Shown one piece after another: positions 1-9,442 of a stretch of 54,828 bases of DNA; within the stretch, counting starts at the first letter, position 1, and every line of letters begins with the position of its first letter. Under the pieces are notes generated by a model. It ran no database searches. It saw only the letters and a list, made by a program, of their open reading frames with translations, and was not told the origin of the DNA. Origin of the DNA: Kitasatospora aureofaciens (GTDB lineage Bacteria; Actinomycetota; Actinomycetes; Streptomycetales; Streptomycetaceae); contig JODU01000034.1 in the NCBI GenBank assembly GCA_000720845.1, positions 1 to 54,828 of the forward strand. The letters run 5' to 3'. Both the position numbers and the translations under genes were made by a program.

Positions 1-5
1 CCTTA

Positions 6-39
6 GTCTCGTGGGCTCGGAGATGTGTATAAGAGACAG
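6..39 (+). other. Nextera transposase adapter (sequencing artefact)
   Basis: These 34 bases match the Illumina Nextera read-2 transposase adapter, which ends in the 19-base mosaic end. They are not genomic. The true biological sequence begins at about base 40, and the gene that follows is truncated by the contig end. Any coding call that uses bases 1-39 is an artefact. Confidence 0.97.
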
Positions 40-591
40 CCCACACCCACCCCGAAGCCGAAACCGAAACCGACCCCCACCCCCACCGCGACATCTGCAC
101 CACCACCGCCGCCACCACCGCCCCCACCGTCGCCCACACCACCGCCACCACCGGCCCCGACCGTCTACCAGTGGAGCGAGCTGGCGTACGACGTGAGCGG
201 CGACGGCACCGGCCCCGAGATGCGGCTGGCCGGGAGCAGCTGGGTGTGGCAGCGCTCCGCCCTGTCGATCGACGACGTCCGGTACGCGCACGGCGTCACC
301 GTCCACGGACGCTCCTCGGTCACCATCGACCTCAACCGTGACTGCTCGTCCTACGACGCGCTGGCCGGCATCGACGACCTGACGATGAAGCTGGGCAAGG
401 TCCACTTCTCGGTGTACGCCGACGGCGTCCGGCTGTGGAACTCGGGGATGGTCAAGGGCGGGGACCCCGCGGTACCGGTCCACGTGGACATCACGGGGCG
501 CGAGACGCTGCGGCTGGTGACCGAGCCGCACAGCCACTTCGACTCACTGGCCCTCGCGGACTGGGCCCGGTCCCGCTTCACCTGCGCGTAG
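40..591 (+). CDS. NPCBM-domain secreted/surface protein, C-terminal part
   Basis: This is a 5'-truncated gene; only about 183 codons remain. The first 45 residues are a Pro/Thr/Lys-rich linker (PTPKPKPKPTPTPT followed by a polyproline run) typical of secreted Streptomyces proteins. The rest (YQWSELAYDVSG…YAHGVTVHGRSSVTIDL…FSVYADGVRLWNSG…LRLVTE) has the pattern of an NPCBM/NEW2 beta-sandwich domain, a family found at the ends of glycosidases and surface proteins and thought to bind carbohydrate. The missing N-terminus prevents any call on catalysis. The 3' end overlaps the convergent regulator gene by 14 bp. Confidence 0.75.
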   Translation, partial: PTPTPKPKPKPTPTPTATSAPPPPPPPPPPSPTPPPPPAPTVYQWSELAYDVSGDGTGPEMRLAGSSWVWQRSALSIDDVRYAHGVTVHGRSSVTIDLNRDCSSYDALAGIDDLTMKLGKVHFSVYADGVRLWNSGMVKGGDPAVPVHVDITGRETLRLVTEPHSHFDSLALADWARSRFTCA

Positions 592-3500
592 GGGCGGTCG
601 GGACCGGCCGCCCCACCGCGGCCTCCAGCTCGACGACGACGTCCCGGGGCGTGAGGGCGACGCCCTCGGCCAGTTCGGCGGCGTACCGCGCACCGCCGAG
701 GACGCCGCGGGCGGTGGCCTCGGCCCGCTCGGCGTGCGCCCGGTCCGGCACGGGACGCGGGCGGTCGCCGCGCCAGTGTCCGGCCGCGCCCAGCAGCTGT
801 ACCGCACGGGCCTGGTCGCCGAGGTCGCTCAGCAGCCCGGCCGCGCTGTCCACGAGGGTCGCGAGGACCAGCTCGGCGCACCGCTCCTCGACGGCCGTCC
901 GCATGGCGTCCGCCAGCAGCGGCAGGGCCTCCCCCGGGCCCGACTCGCCCGCCGTCACGAGCGCGTCCATCAGCCCCAGCATGGCCAGGAACTGCGGCGG
1001 CGGCGTGCCGCGCAGGCACTCCTCGCGGGCCGCCTCCCACAGGTCGCGCGCCCGCGCGAAGTCCTCCTCCACCACGGCGAGCCCGGCCCGCAGCAACAGG
1101 ACGAAGGCCTTGGAGTCCACCACGCCGTACCGGTCCGCCGCGGCACCGGCCTCGTCGAGCACGCCGAGCGCCGTGCCGTGGTCCCCCTCGCGGTAGGCGA
1201 TCTCGGCGAGCCGGGCGATCAGGAACGGCGCCTCCGCGAAGGCGCCCACCTCCTCGGCGAGCCGCAACGCCTCCTCGTACTCGGCCCTGGCCTCCTCGTA
1301 GCGGCCGCGCACCATGGCGGCCTCGCCGAAGGCACTGCACACCTGGGCCTCCACCAGGCGGTCGCCGACGCGGCGGCTGAGCACGCGCATTTCCGCCAGG
1401 TCGTCGTCGATGCCCGCAGGGGCGCCCGCGATGTCGACCACCGCGTGGGTGCGGAACATGAGGCTGGCGGCGATCTCCCATTCGCCCCCGTACGCACGGC
1501 AGTTGGCGACGGAGGCGTCCATGGAGGCGCGGACCTCGCCCGAGTCGCTGACGAAGAACTCGGTCAGCGGCCATACGAGACCGGGCACCCGGGCCGCTTC
1601 GGGGCCGCCCGCCGCGAAGTGGTCCCGCACCCGCCGGACGTACCGCCGCATGCGCCCGTCCAGCAGCCCCTCCCTCGGCTCGGTCTCGAAGGTGAGGAGG
1701 ATGTGCATCATCCGCACCCGCATGCGCAGGGATTCGAGCGGGTGCGGCGGGCTGTCCTCCCGTACGGCGAGAAGCGCGCCGACCGGGTCCGCGGCGGCCG
1801 TACGACGGGCGAGGACGTCCGCCGCCGGCACCCGACCGCCCTCCGTGTCCAGGGCGACTCCGAGGCGGAGCACCCGGTCCAGCCACCGGACACCCTCGTG
1901 CCGGTAGTTGCGCAGCCACCAGAACCAGCCCATGGCGAGCACGAGGGCCGCCGCCTCCGGCTCGTCGCCCGCGGAGAGCGAACGGTCGAGGGCCGCGCGG
2001 ATGTTGTCGTGCTCGGTCTCCAGGCGGGAGATGTACGGCAGTTGTCCGGCCGAGCGCAGTTGCGGGTCGGCCTCCTCGGCCAGGGTGCGCGCCCACGCGC
2101 GGTGGGCCCGTTCGGCGGCGGTGCGCAGTCCGGGGACCTCGGCGGCGCGCTCGTCGGCGTACTCGTGGATGGTCTCCAGCATGCGGTAGCGCATGCCGGC
2201 GCCCTCGGCGCCCGGGTCGGCGACGACCAGGGACTTGTCGACGAGGGCCCCGACGAGTTCCGCCGCGGGGCCGGTGCCCACGGCCTCCGCGGCCGTGAGG
2301 TCCCAGCCGCCCGCGAAGACGGACAGTTCGCACAGCATGGTGCGTTCGGCCTCGTCGAGGAGGTCCCAGGACCAGTCGACGACCGCGCGCAGCGTCTGCT
2401 GGCGGGGCAGGACGGTACGGCTGCCGGAGGTGAGCAGGCGGAAGCGGTCGTCGAGCCGGGCGTCGGGCCGTACGGCGCTCGCGCGCGCGGTGAAGAGACG
2501 AAACGCCTGCTCGGGGGTGAGCGGCTCCACCGGGCGTACCGACTCGCCGGGCACGCCCAGGGGTTCCCGGCTGGTGGCGAGGACGGTGAGGCCCGGGCAG
2601 CGGGTCAGCAGGGTCTCGGCGAGCCGGGCCGCCGCGCCGATGACGTGTTCGCAGTTGTCGAGGACCAGGAGCAGGTCGCGCGGGGCGCAGTACTCGACGA
2701 GCAGGGCGACGGGGTCGTCCTGCACGGCGGTCCGGTCTCCGGTCAGCAGCACGGTCTCGCGCAGTCCGAGGGCGTTGACGACCGCGCCCGGCACCGCTTC
2801 CGGCCGGTCGAGCGGGGCGAGCTCGACCAGCCACGCCTGAGCGAGCCCGGTGGCGGCCTCCTCGGCGAGGCGGGTCTTTCCGGACCCGCCCGGTCCGGTG
2901 AGGGTGACGAGGCGGGCGCCGCGGAGATCGGAACGGATGGCGTCGAGCTCGCGTTCGCGTCCCACGAAGGTGGTCAGCCGGGGCCTGATGTTTCCCGCGC
3001 GGCCGTCGGGAGTCCGCTCGGGCGAGGTGCGCACCGCGCTCTGGGCGCCCAGCAGTTCCGCGTGCAGGGCGCGCAGCCGGGGGCCGGGTTCGGTGCCGAG
3101 GCCTTCGGCGAGGGTGCGGCGGGTGCTCTCGTAGGCGGCCAGGGCGTCGGCGTCGCGGCCGGTGGCGCGCAGGGCGCCGATGAGGAGGGCGTGCAGCGGT
3201 TCGTCGTACGGGTGGGCGGCGGTCAGTTCGCGCAGCCGCGGTACGGCGTCGTGGGCGTCGCCGAGGCGCAGGCCGGCCTCGATACGGCTGCGGGTCGCCT
3301 CCAGGTGCAGGGCCTCGGGGCCGGCGGCGTGGCCGGGGAGGTCGGCGAGGGCGGGGCCGCGCCAGAGGGCGAGGGCCTCGTCCAGGTGCCGGGCGGCGGT
3401 CGCGGGGTCGCCGTGTCCCAGGGCGGTGGTGCCTTGGCGTACGAGGCGCTCGAAGACGAAGAGGTCGACGTCGTCGCGGGCCGCGGTGAGCCGGTAGCCG

Positions 3501-3751
3501 CCGGGGGCGGAGTCGACGGCCTCCCTGCCGAGGGTACGGCGGAGGCGGCCGACCAGTGCCTGGAGGGCGGCGGGGGCGTCCTGCGGCGGATCGTCCTGCG
3601 CCCAGACCTCGTCGATCAGGGTGGTGGGCGCGACGACGCCGCCGGGGCGCAGGGCGAGGGCGGTGAGCAGCGCGCGCAGGCGAGGGCCGCCGGGGGTCCC
3701 GACGGTGCCGTGGTCCTCCGTCTGGGTGACGCCCAGGATTCTGTACCGCAC
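578..3751 (-). CDS. AfsR-like SARP-family regulator with BTAD and ATPase domains
   Basis: The product is a 1057-aa transcriptional regulator. An OmpR/SARP winged-helix DNA-binding domain (residues ~1-90) is followed by a bacterial transcriptional activation domain (~95-240), an NTPase domain and a long helical TPR-like C-terminus. The NTPase has Walker A GPGGSGKT (~286-293) and Walker B LLLVLDNCEH. This is the layout of large SARPs such as AfsR, which activate secondary metabolism in the cytoplasm. The GTG at 3751 is preferred because the winged helix starts right there (VRYRILGVTQ); upstream codons read as low-complexity. It lies 100 bp downstream of the asparagine-synthase-like gene on the same strand, so co-transcription is possible. 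The target is unknown. Confidence 0.88.
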   Translation of the reverse strand: MRYRILGVTQTEDHGTVGTPGGPRLRALLTALALRPGGVVAPTTLIDEVWAQDDPPQDAPAALQALVGRLRRTLGREAVDSAPGGYRLTAARDDVDLFVFERLVRQGTTALGHGDPATAARHLDEALALWRGPALADLPGHAAGPEALHLEATRSRIEAGLRLGDAHDAVPRLRELTAAHPYDEPLHALLIGALRATGRDADALAAYESTRRTLAEGLGTEPGPRLRALHAELLGAQSAVRTSPERTPDGRAGNIRPRLTTFVGRERELDAIRSDLRGARLVTLTGPGGSGKTRLAEEAATGLAQAWLVELAPLDRPEAVPGAVVNALGLRETVLLTGDRTAVQDDPVALLVEYCAPRDLLLVLDNCEHVIGAAARLAETLLTRCPGLTVLATSREPLGVPGESVRPVEPLTPEQAFRLFTARASAVRPDARLDDRFRLLTSGSRTVLPRQQTLRAVVDWSWDLLDEAERTMLCELSVFAGGWDLTAAEAVGTGPAAELVGALVDKSLVVADPGAEGAGMRYRMLETIHEYADERAAEVPGLRTAAERAHRAWARTLAEEADPQLRSAGQLPYISRLETEHDNIRAALDRSLSAGDEPEAAALVLAMGWFWWLRNYRHEGVRWLDRVLRLGVALDTEGGRVPAADVLARRTAAADPVGALLAVREDSPPHPLESLRMRVRMMHILLTFETEPREGLLDGRMRRYVRRVRDHFAAGGPEAARVPGLVWPLTEFFVSDSGEVRASMDASVANCRAYGGEWEIAASLMFRTHAVVDIAGAPAGIDDDLAEMRVLSRRVGDRLVEAQVCSAFGEAAMVRGRYEEARAEYEEALRLAEEVGAFAEAPFLIARLAEIAYREGDHGTALGVLDEAGAAADRYGVVDSKAFVLLLRAGLAVVEEDFARARDLWEAAREECLRGTPPPQFLAMLGLMDALVTAGESGPGEALPLLADAMRTAVEERCAELVLATLVDSAAGLLSDLGDQARAVQLLGAAGHWRGDRPRPVPDRAHAERAEATARGVLGGARYAAELAEGVALTPRDVVVELEAAVGRPVPTAPTRR

Positions 3752-3851
3752 GGGGTCATTGTCGCCGTACCGGCGGTGTGCGGGCACCCGACACGGTCTT
3801 CTTGCCCGGCGCCGCAGGCACCCCCCACCCCCCGCAGCCCGCCTTCCCCCC

Positions 3852-5969
3852 TCAGCCCCGCCGTGCCACCGTCCCCGCGCCGCCCAGTGCTCCCCGCTGC
3901 GGCGCGATGCCCGCCGGTACCGCGCGCTGGCGGGCCGGGGTGCCGGTCCAGCAGGTGCCGCGGCGGGCGAGGAGACGACCGAGCCACAGCTCCAGCGAGA
4001 CCAGGTCGGCCAGCCCGTCCAGCGGCAGCGGCTCACCCGCGGCCGCCGCCCGCACCGCCTTGCGCACGACCCGCGCCTCCACGAGCCCCGCCTCCGCCAG
4101 CAGCGGCGTGTCGAACAGCCTCAGCAGCGAGTCCGCGGCGACCCGCAGCCCCGTCCGCGCGGCGGACGCCGCCAGCCCCTGGGTGGGCGCCCCCCACCCG
4201 CTGGGCAGCTCACTCACCCCCGCCCCCTCCAGCACCGTCCGCAGGATCGCCGCCCGCGCCCCCGGCTGCACCCGCAGCGCCTCCGGCAGGGCACGGCAGG
4301 CCCGCACGACCTGGTTGTCGAGGAACGGCGTGTGCAAACGCTGGAAGCGGACCTCCGCGGCCTGCTCGAGGACCCGCACCTCCGCCGCCTGCCGCGCCAG
4401 CGCCGCCCGCGCCCGGAAGTCCCCCGGCCGCTGCCCCGGACCCACCCCCGACCGCTGCGAGGACGTCTGGAGGCGAACCGATACTTCAGCCAGCGCCTCT
4501 CCGGTCAGCCACCGCGCCGCCGGCCCCGGCCCGGCCCAGGTCAGCGCCGCCAACGACGCGTCCATCGCCCCGTCGCCCGGCGTTTCGAACCGTCTGCGCA
4601 GCAACCGCTCGGCGAGCACCTCGAGCCCGCTCCGGTAGGGCGTGCGCGCCAGCCGCCGCGCCGCCGCGTACACGCGCGCGGGGACCAGTACCGACCCGTC
4701 GGCCCTGGCGAGCGCGGCGACCGGCCGGACCAGGTGCCGCCGTTTGCGGTCCATGAGCAGGTCGGCGAGGCGCGCCGGATGGGCGTCGAGGACCTGCCGC
4801 GCCCCGTACCCGGTGAAGTGGTCCGCGCTCCCCGCGGCGAGCCGCGCCCGGTGCCGTGCGGCGGCGACCAGGAAGGAGCCGGGTTCGTCGGTCAGCGGCC
4901 CGTCCAGCGCGGCGTACGGCAGCATGTCCTCGCCGCCGGTGACCACCACGTGGTGCAGCCGCGGGTTGGCCGCCAGCGCACCCGCCCGCGCCAGCTCGGG
5001 CTCCTGCCCGCCGACGGCCAGGTCGTTGAAGGTGACGGCCAGCAGCCGCTCCCCCGCCCCGGTGCCGTGCCCCAGCACGGTCCCCGGCATCCCCGGCAGC
5101 CCGGCAGCCAGCAGCGCCAGCGTGCCCGAGGCGGGCCCGCCGGACAGGTCGGCCCCGATCCCCGGTACCGGCATCCCGCGCGCCGCGCGGCGTTCCGCGG
5201 GCCCCATGCCCGGGACCGGCCCGGGGTCGATGCCGTCCCCGGGGACGTGCCGCGGGGCGGCCAGCCGGGTGCGCACCGCCTCCACCAGGGCGTCCCGCAC
5301 GCCGTCCACCGCGCGGTCGGGGTCCGCCGTGGGCGCCGCGACGGCGAGCGAGGCCACCGGCTCGTACCCCGCGATCTCACGCGCCCCGGCGCGCAGGATG
5401 AGCGCATGCCCCGGCGGAACACGCTTCACGCCGTCGTACGGGGTGGAGTCGTCCAGCGCGGCCGGCACGTCGGGTGTGGCGAGCAGCGCGGCGAGGTGGC
5501 CGAAGTCGAGGTTGGCCTCGACGAGGTCGGCGAGCGGCAGCGCGGCGGTCGCGTAGGCGGTGCCGCCCGCCCAGGGGGTGTGGAAAACCGGCCGCGCGCC
5601 CGCGAGGTCGCCGCAGACGGTGATCCGCCGCCCCACCTGGACGACGGCCGTGTAGCTGCCGGGCCACGCCGTCAGATGCCGGAGCGCGCCCCCGCGCGCG
5701 GCGAACAGCGCGACGCGCAACTGCTCGTCGCTCGCACCGCAGATGCCGAGGACGGCGATCCGGGTCTGTGCGTCGGCGCTGACGACGCGCACCTCGTCGG
5801 GGCGCCAGTCGCCGACCGCCCACAGGGGGTCGGGGTCGCCCCACAGCGGCTGGGCGCCCACGGGCTGCACGGTCTCGCCGTCGTAGCCGGTGGCACCGGC
5901 GGAGCCGCCCGCTCCGGCGATCCCCGCTGCTCCCACGGCGGCGCTGCTCCACCCCACCAACCACCGCAT
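3852..5969 (-). CDS. Asparagine-synthase-like ATP-dependent amide/lactam ligase (lasso-cyclase-like), stand-alone
   Basis: A 705-aa protein of the asparagine synthetase B superfamily. The N-terminal glutaminase-like half begins MRWLVGWS and lacks the Cys right after Met that true AsnB uses for glutamine hydrolysis. That is as in lasso-peptide macrolactam synthetases and beta-lactam synthetases. The C-terminal half should bind ATP through an SGGxDS loop, but here it reads SGGPAS (276-281), with Ala in place of the Asp. The start at 5969 has GGAGG 5-6 nt upstream. I found no convincing lasso precursor, RRE protein or leader protease beside it. The neighbours are regulators, so a conserved orphan role is as likely as a natural-product role. 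Substrate unknown. Confidence 0.75.
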   Translation of the reverse strand: MRWLVGWSSAAVGAAGIAGAGGSAGATGYDGETVQPVGAQPLWGDPDPLWAVGDWRPDEVRVVSADAQTRIAVLGICGASDEQLRVALFAARGGALRHLTAWPGSYTAVVQVGRRITVCGDLAGARPVFHTPWAGGTAYATAALPLADLVEANLDFGHLAALLATPDVPAALDDSTPYDGVKRVPPGHALILRAGAREIAGYEPVASLAVAAPTADPDRAVDGVRDALVEAVRTRLAAPRHVPGDGIDPGPVPGMGPAERRAARGMPVPGIGADLSGGPASGTLALLAAGLPGMPGTVLGHGTGAGERLLAVTFNDLAVGGQEPELARAGALAANPRLHHVVVTGGEDMLPYAALDGPLTDEPGSFLVAAARHRARLAAGSADHFTGYGARQVLDAHPARLADLLMDRKRRHLVRPVAALARADGSVLVPARVYAAARRLARTPYRSGLEVLAERLLRRRFETPGDGAMDASLAALTWAGPGPAARWLTGEALAEVSVRLQTSSQRSGVGPGQRPGDFRARAALARQAAEVRVLEQAAEVRFQRLHTPFLDNQVVRACRALPEALRVQPGARAAILRTVLEGAGVSELPSGWGAPTQGLAASAARTGLRVAADSLLRLFDTPLLAEAGLVEARVVRKAVRAAAAGEPLPLDGLADLVSLELWLGRLLARRGTCWTGTPARQRAVPAGIAPQRGALGGAGTVARRG

Positions 5970-6681
5970 CGACGCCTCCACAGGCTGGGGACAACCAGTG
6001 CACCGCACCAACTGGTTTCCCATGCTGCCATGAAGGGCGCGCCACAGAGCGTCGGCGGAGCCGCGTGTGCCCCCTGCGTGCGCTCTCGCGGAACCTCACG
6101 CGAAGGCGCCAACTCCCTTGCACCGCCCCCGGGACGCCGCCCGGAAGGGAGTGAAGACGACGCGAATGCGCCCCCGTAACGCGCCCCTTGGCTCCCCCAC
6201 GCGCCCTCAACTCCCATGGTGAGGGCGGTAGTACCCCGAAATCACCAGAGGTGATTTTCAGCCAAATCGGCGTCACACAGCCGCACTCGAACACTCTCCG
6301 TACAAACTCTGCGCACCACCGGCCGAGGGCGGCCGGCGCTCGGTCCGGGGGACGGGACTCGCCCCCCGGACCGGACCGCCGCCCGCGGGGATGTAGGCGG
6401 CGGCGTCCCCCAGCCCACTGGATCCAGTACAGCGGGCCGACCCACGCACCGCTCATGGAATCGCTCCCGCCGTGGCCGGAGAAGAGCGCACGCACGGGCG
6501 CACGGCCACACATCGGGAGCACGCGGCAACGGACCGTACATACACCGCACTTGAGTACGGACCACAATCCCGCCATCCGGAACAATGCCTCTTAACGCCT
6601 GGGATCCGGCGAACTACGCTGGGTTTACGAATGCCGCGTGGTTATGCCAGCGCGGCAGCCGTCTGTGTCGAGGGGTGGCGC
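5970..6681. other. Long divergent intergenic region
   Basis: About 710 bp lie between the ligase gene (minus) and the sporulation-regulator gene (plus). I see no gene. It holds a 19-bp palindrome at 6239-6257, a 12-bp palindrome ACTGGATCCAGT at 6417-6428, and a relatively AT-rich stretch at 6540-6640 that probably contains the promoter of the plus-strand gene. I looked on the minus strand for a lasso leader/core pattern and did not find one. Confidence 0.5.
6239..6257. promoter_or_regulatory. Perfect inverted repeat, candidate operator
   Basis: AAATCACCAGAGGTGATTT has 8-bp perfect arms around a 3-base centre. It sits alone in the divergent region, about 270 bp from the ligase start and about 425 bp from the sporulation gene start. 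It is AT-rich against its surroundings, which favours a protein-binding site. The binding protein is unknown. Confidence 0.4.
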
Positions 6682-8103
6682 ATGTCCAGGGAGCAACGCG
6701 GGCCGAACGAAAAGCTCGGCGCCGTTCTCGCCCTCGCGGGAATCAGCAACGCAGGGCTCGCCCGGCGCGTCAACGACCTCGGCGCCCAACGCGGGTTGAC
6801 ACTTCGCTACGACAAGACGTCGGTGGCGCGCTGGGTGTCGAAGGGGATGGTGCCGCAGGGAGCGGCACCGCACCTCATCGCCGCCGCCATCGGCCAGAAG
6901 CTCGGCCGCCCGGTGCCGCTCCACGAGATCGGCCTGGCGGACGCGGATCCCGCCCCCGAAGTGGGCCTCGCCTTCCCCCGGGACGTCGGCCAGGCGGTCA
7001 GGTCCGCCACCGAGCTGTACCGTCTCGACCTCGCCGGCCGCCGGGCCGGCGGCGGCATCTGGCAGTCGCTGGCCGGGTCGTTCGCGGTGAGCGCGTACGC
7101 GACGCCCGCCTCGCGATGGCTGATAACCCCGGCCGACAGCTCGGTGGCGCGCGAGGCGGGCCCGGCCGAGGGCTCCGGCGCACCGCTCAAAGTCGGCCAC
7201 AGTGATGTGCAGAAGCTGCGCGAGGCCGCCGAGGACGCCCGTCGCTGGGACTCCAAGTACGGGGGCGGCGACTGGCGTTCGTCGATGGTCCCCGAGTGCT
7301 TACGCGTCGAGGCGGCCCCGCTCCTCCTCGGCTCCTACTCCGACGAGGTCGGCCGCGCCCTGTTCGGCGCCTCGGCCGAACTGACCCGGCTGGCCGGGTG
7401 GATGGCCTTCGACACCGGCCAGCAGGAGGCGGCCCAGCGGTACTACATCCAGGCGTTGCGCCTGGCCCGCGCGGCGGCCGACGTCCCGCTGGGCGGCTAC
7501 GTGCTCGCCTCCATGTCCCTGCAGGCGACCTACCGCGGCTTCGGCGACGAGGGCGTGGACCTCGCCCAGGCCGCCCTCGAACGCAACCGCGGTCTGGCCA
7601 CGGCCCGCACCATGAGCTTCTTCCGCCTGGTGGAGGCACGCGCCCACGCGCGAGCGGGCGACGCGGTGGCGGCCGGGGCCGCCCTGAAGGCCGCCGAGAG
7701 CTGGCTGGAGCGCGCCCGCCCGGGCGACAGCGACCCGTCGTGGCTGGGTTTCTACTCCTACGACCGGTTCGCCGCCGACGCGGCCGAGTGCTACCGCGAC
7801 CTGAAGGCACCACGCCAGGTGCGCCGCTTCACCGAGCAGGCGCTGTCGCAACCGACGGAGGAGTTCGTACGCTCGCACGGCCTCAGACTCGTCGTCTCGG
7901 CGGTGGCCGAGCTGGAGTCGGGCAACCTGGACGCGGCCTGCGAGCAGGGCGAGCGGGCCGTCGAGGTGGCCGGCCGCATCTCCTCGGCCCGCACCACCGA
8001 GTACGTGAAGGACCTCCTGCACCGCCTGGAGCCGTACGGCGACGAGCCGCGCGTGGTGGAGCTGCGCGAGCGCGCCCGCCCGCTGCTGGTGACTCCGGCC
8101 TGA
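6682..8103 (+). CDS. Orf1590-type sporulation-associated regulator
   Basis: A 473-aa cytoplasmic protein. The N-terminus (MSREQRGPNEKLGAVLALAG…LARRVNDL…TSVARWVSKG) resembles a helix-turn-helix. The remainder is TPR-like helices (LTRLAGWMAFDTGQQEAAQRYY). It matches the family of S. griseus Orf1590 and S. coelicolor NsdA-like proteins linked to sporulation and negative control of differentiation. The ATG at 6682 is chosen for GAGGGG 7 nt upstream. An in-frame ATG at 6631 would add 17 residues and would have almost no ribosome binding site. From memory, S. griseus Orf1590 makes two nested proteins, so both starts could be used. It is followed 100 bp later by the oxidoreductase gene. Confidence 0.85.
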   Translation: MSREQRGPNEKLGAVLALAGISNAGLARRVNDLGAQRGLTLRYDKTSVARWVSKGMVPQGAAPHLIAAAIGQKLGRPVPLHEIGLADADPAPEVGLAFPRDVGQAVRSATELYRLDLAGRRAGGGIWQSLAGSFAVSAYATPASRWLITPADSSVAREAGPAEGSGAPLKVGHSDVQKLREAAEDARRWDSKYGGGDWRSSMVPECLRVEAAPLLLGSYSDEVGRALFGASAELTRLAGWMAFDTGQQEAAQRYYIQALRLARAAADVPLGGYVLASMSLQATYRGFGDEGVDLAQAALERNRGLATARTMSFFRLVEARAHARAGDAVAAGAALKAAESWLERARPGDSDPSWLGFYSYDRFAADAAECYRDLKAPRQVRRFTEQALSQPTEEFVRSHGLRLVVSAVAELESGNLDAACEQGERAVEVAGRISSARTTEYVKDLLHRLEPYGDEPRVVELRERARPLLVTPA

Positions 8104-8203
8104 CGGCCGGCCGCGCTCACCGCACCCGCCCCGCGGGTTTGAGGGCGTTGTCAGTGGCGCAGTGCACTATCGAAGCCGGGAGACGGACCGGGAGGTGGAG
8201 CGA

Positions 8204-9442
8204 GTGTTCGACAGCGATGTGCTGGTGATCGGCGCCGGGATCGTCGGCCTGTCCACGGCGTACGCGATCACGCGCGCCGCTCCGGGCACCCGCGTCACGG
8301 TCCTGGAGAAGGAGCCGGGCCCCGCCCGCCACCAGACGGGCCGCAACAGCGGGGTCATCCACAGCGGCGTCTACTACCGACCGGGCTCGCTGAAGGCGCG
8401 CTACGCGGTGCGGGGCGCCGCCGAGATGGTCAAGTTCTGCGCCGAGTACGGCATCGACCACGCCGTCACCGGCAAGCTGATCGTCGCCACCGACCGCGCC
8501 GAGCTGCCCCGCCTGCACGCCCTCGTCCAGCGCGGCCGGGAGAACGGCATACCGGTGCGCGAGCTGGGCGGCGCCCAGATCCAGGAGTACGAGCCCGAGG
8601 TGCGGGGCCTGGCCGCCATACACGTCGGCACCACCGGCATCTGCGACTACGGCGCCGTGGCCCGGCAGCTTGCCCACGCGTCCGGGGCGGAGATCCGCTA
8701 CGGCGCCGAGGTGGACCGCGTTGACCGGCGCCCCGGCCTGGGGGTCGCCGTCCGCACCCGCGCCGGGGACGTGCTCCGCGCCCGGGTCCTGGTCAACTGC
8801 GGCGGGCTGCACTGCGACGAGATCGCCCGGCTGACCGGGGACGACCCCGGCATGCGGATCGTCCCCTTCCGGGGGGAGTACTACGAGCTGGCGCGGCCGG
8901 AGCTGGTGCGGGGACTGGTGTACCCGGTGCCGGACCCGGCGTTCCCGTTCCTCGGGGTGCATCTGACCCGGGGCATCGACGGCGGCGTGCACGTCGGGCC
9001 GAACGCGGTGCCGGCGCTGGCGCGCGAGGGCTACGGCTGGGGCGTGGTGCGCCCCCGTGAGCTGGGTGCGACCCTGGCCTGGCCGGGTTCGTGGCGGATG
9101 GCCGGGCGGCACTGGAGGTACGGCGCGGGCGAGCTGCGGCGGTCGCTGTCCAGGTCCGCGTTCACGACGGCGGTCCGCAGGCTGCTGCCGGCGGTGACGG
9201 AAGGCGACCTGGTCGCCGCTCCCGCCGGGGTGCGGGCACAGGCGGTGCTGGCGGACGGCACGCTGGTGGACGACTTCCTGATCAAGGAGGGCGCCCACGC
9301 GGTGCACGTCCTGAACGCGCCGTCGCCCGCGGCGACCGCGTCCCTGCCCATCGGCCGGGAGGTGGCGCGCAGAGCGCTGGCCGTGCTGGCGGACTGGCGC
9401 CCCGTCGGCGCACCCCCGGCACACCCCCGGCACACCTCCTAG
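8204..9442 (+). CDS. lhgO: L-2-hydroxyglutarate oxidase (FAD-dependent)
   Basis: A 412-aa DAO-family flavoprotein. The N-terminal FAD-binding Rossmann motif is VLVIGAGIVGLSTAYAI. The segment ARHQTGRNSGVIHSGVYY is characteristic of L-2-hydroxyglutarate dehydrogenase/oxidase (LhgO/YgaF), and FRGEYYEL is also present. It oxidises L-2-hydroxyglutarate to 2-oxoglutarate, a metabolite-repair reaction. The GTG at 8204 is preferred because GGAGG at 8191-8195 lies 8 nt upstream; in-frame GTGs at 8195 and 8162 are weaker. Its stop codon shares CTAG with the stop of the convergent Dabb gene. The related family member glycine/D-amino-acid oxidase is less likely given the motif set. Confidence 0.85.
   Translation: MFDSDVLVIGAGIVGLSTAYAITRAAPGTRVTVLEKEPGPARHQTGRNSGVIHSGVYYRPGSLKARYAVRGAAEMVKFCAEYGIDHAVTGKLIVATDRAELPRLHALVQRGRENGIPVRELGGAQIQEYEPEVRGLAAIHVGTTGICDYGAVARQLAHASGAEIRYGAEVDRVDRRPGLGVAVRTRAGDVLRARVLVNCGGLHCDEIARLTGDDPGMRIVPFRGEYYELARPELVRGLVYPVPDPAFPFLGVHLTRGIDGGVHVGPNAVPALAREGYGWGVVRPRELGATLAWPGSWRMAGRHWRYGAGELRRSLSRSAFTTAVRRLLPAVTEGDLVAAPAGVRAQAVLADGTLVDDFLIKEGAHAVHVLNAPSPAATASLPIGREVARRALAVLADWRPVGAPPAHPRHTS

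Noticed and set aside
734..4756. Long plus-strand open frame across the SARP regulator
   Set aside because: Antisense to two genes with clear domains; low-complexity Gly/Arg/Ala translation.
5970..6260. Possible lasso precursor upstream of the ligase
   Set aside because: Read in the minus frames, I found no leader with the usual Tyr-xx-Pro/Thr pattern nor a Gly-start core with an acidic residue at 7-9.
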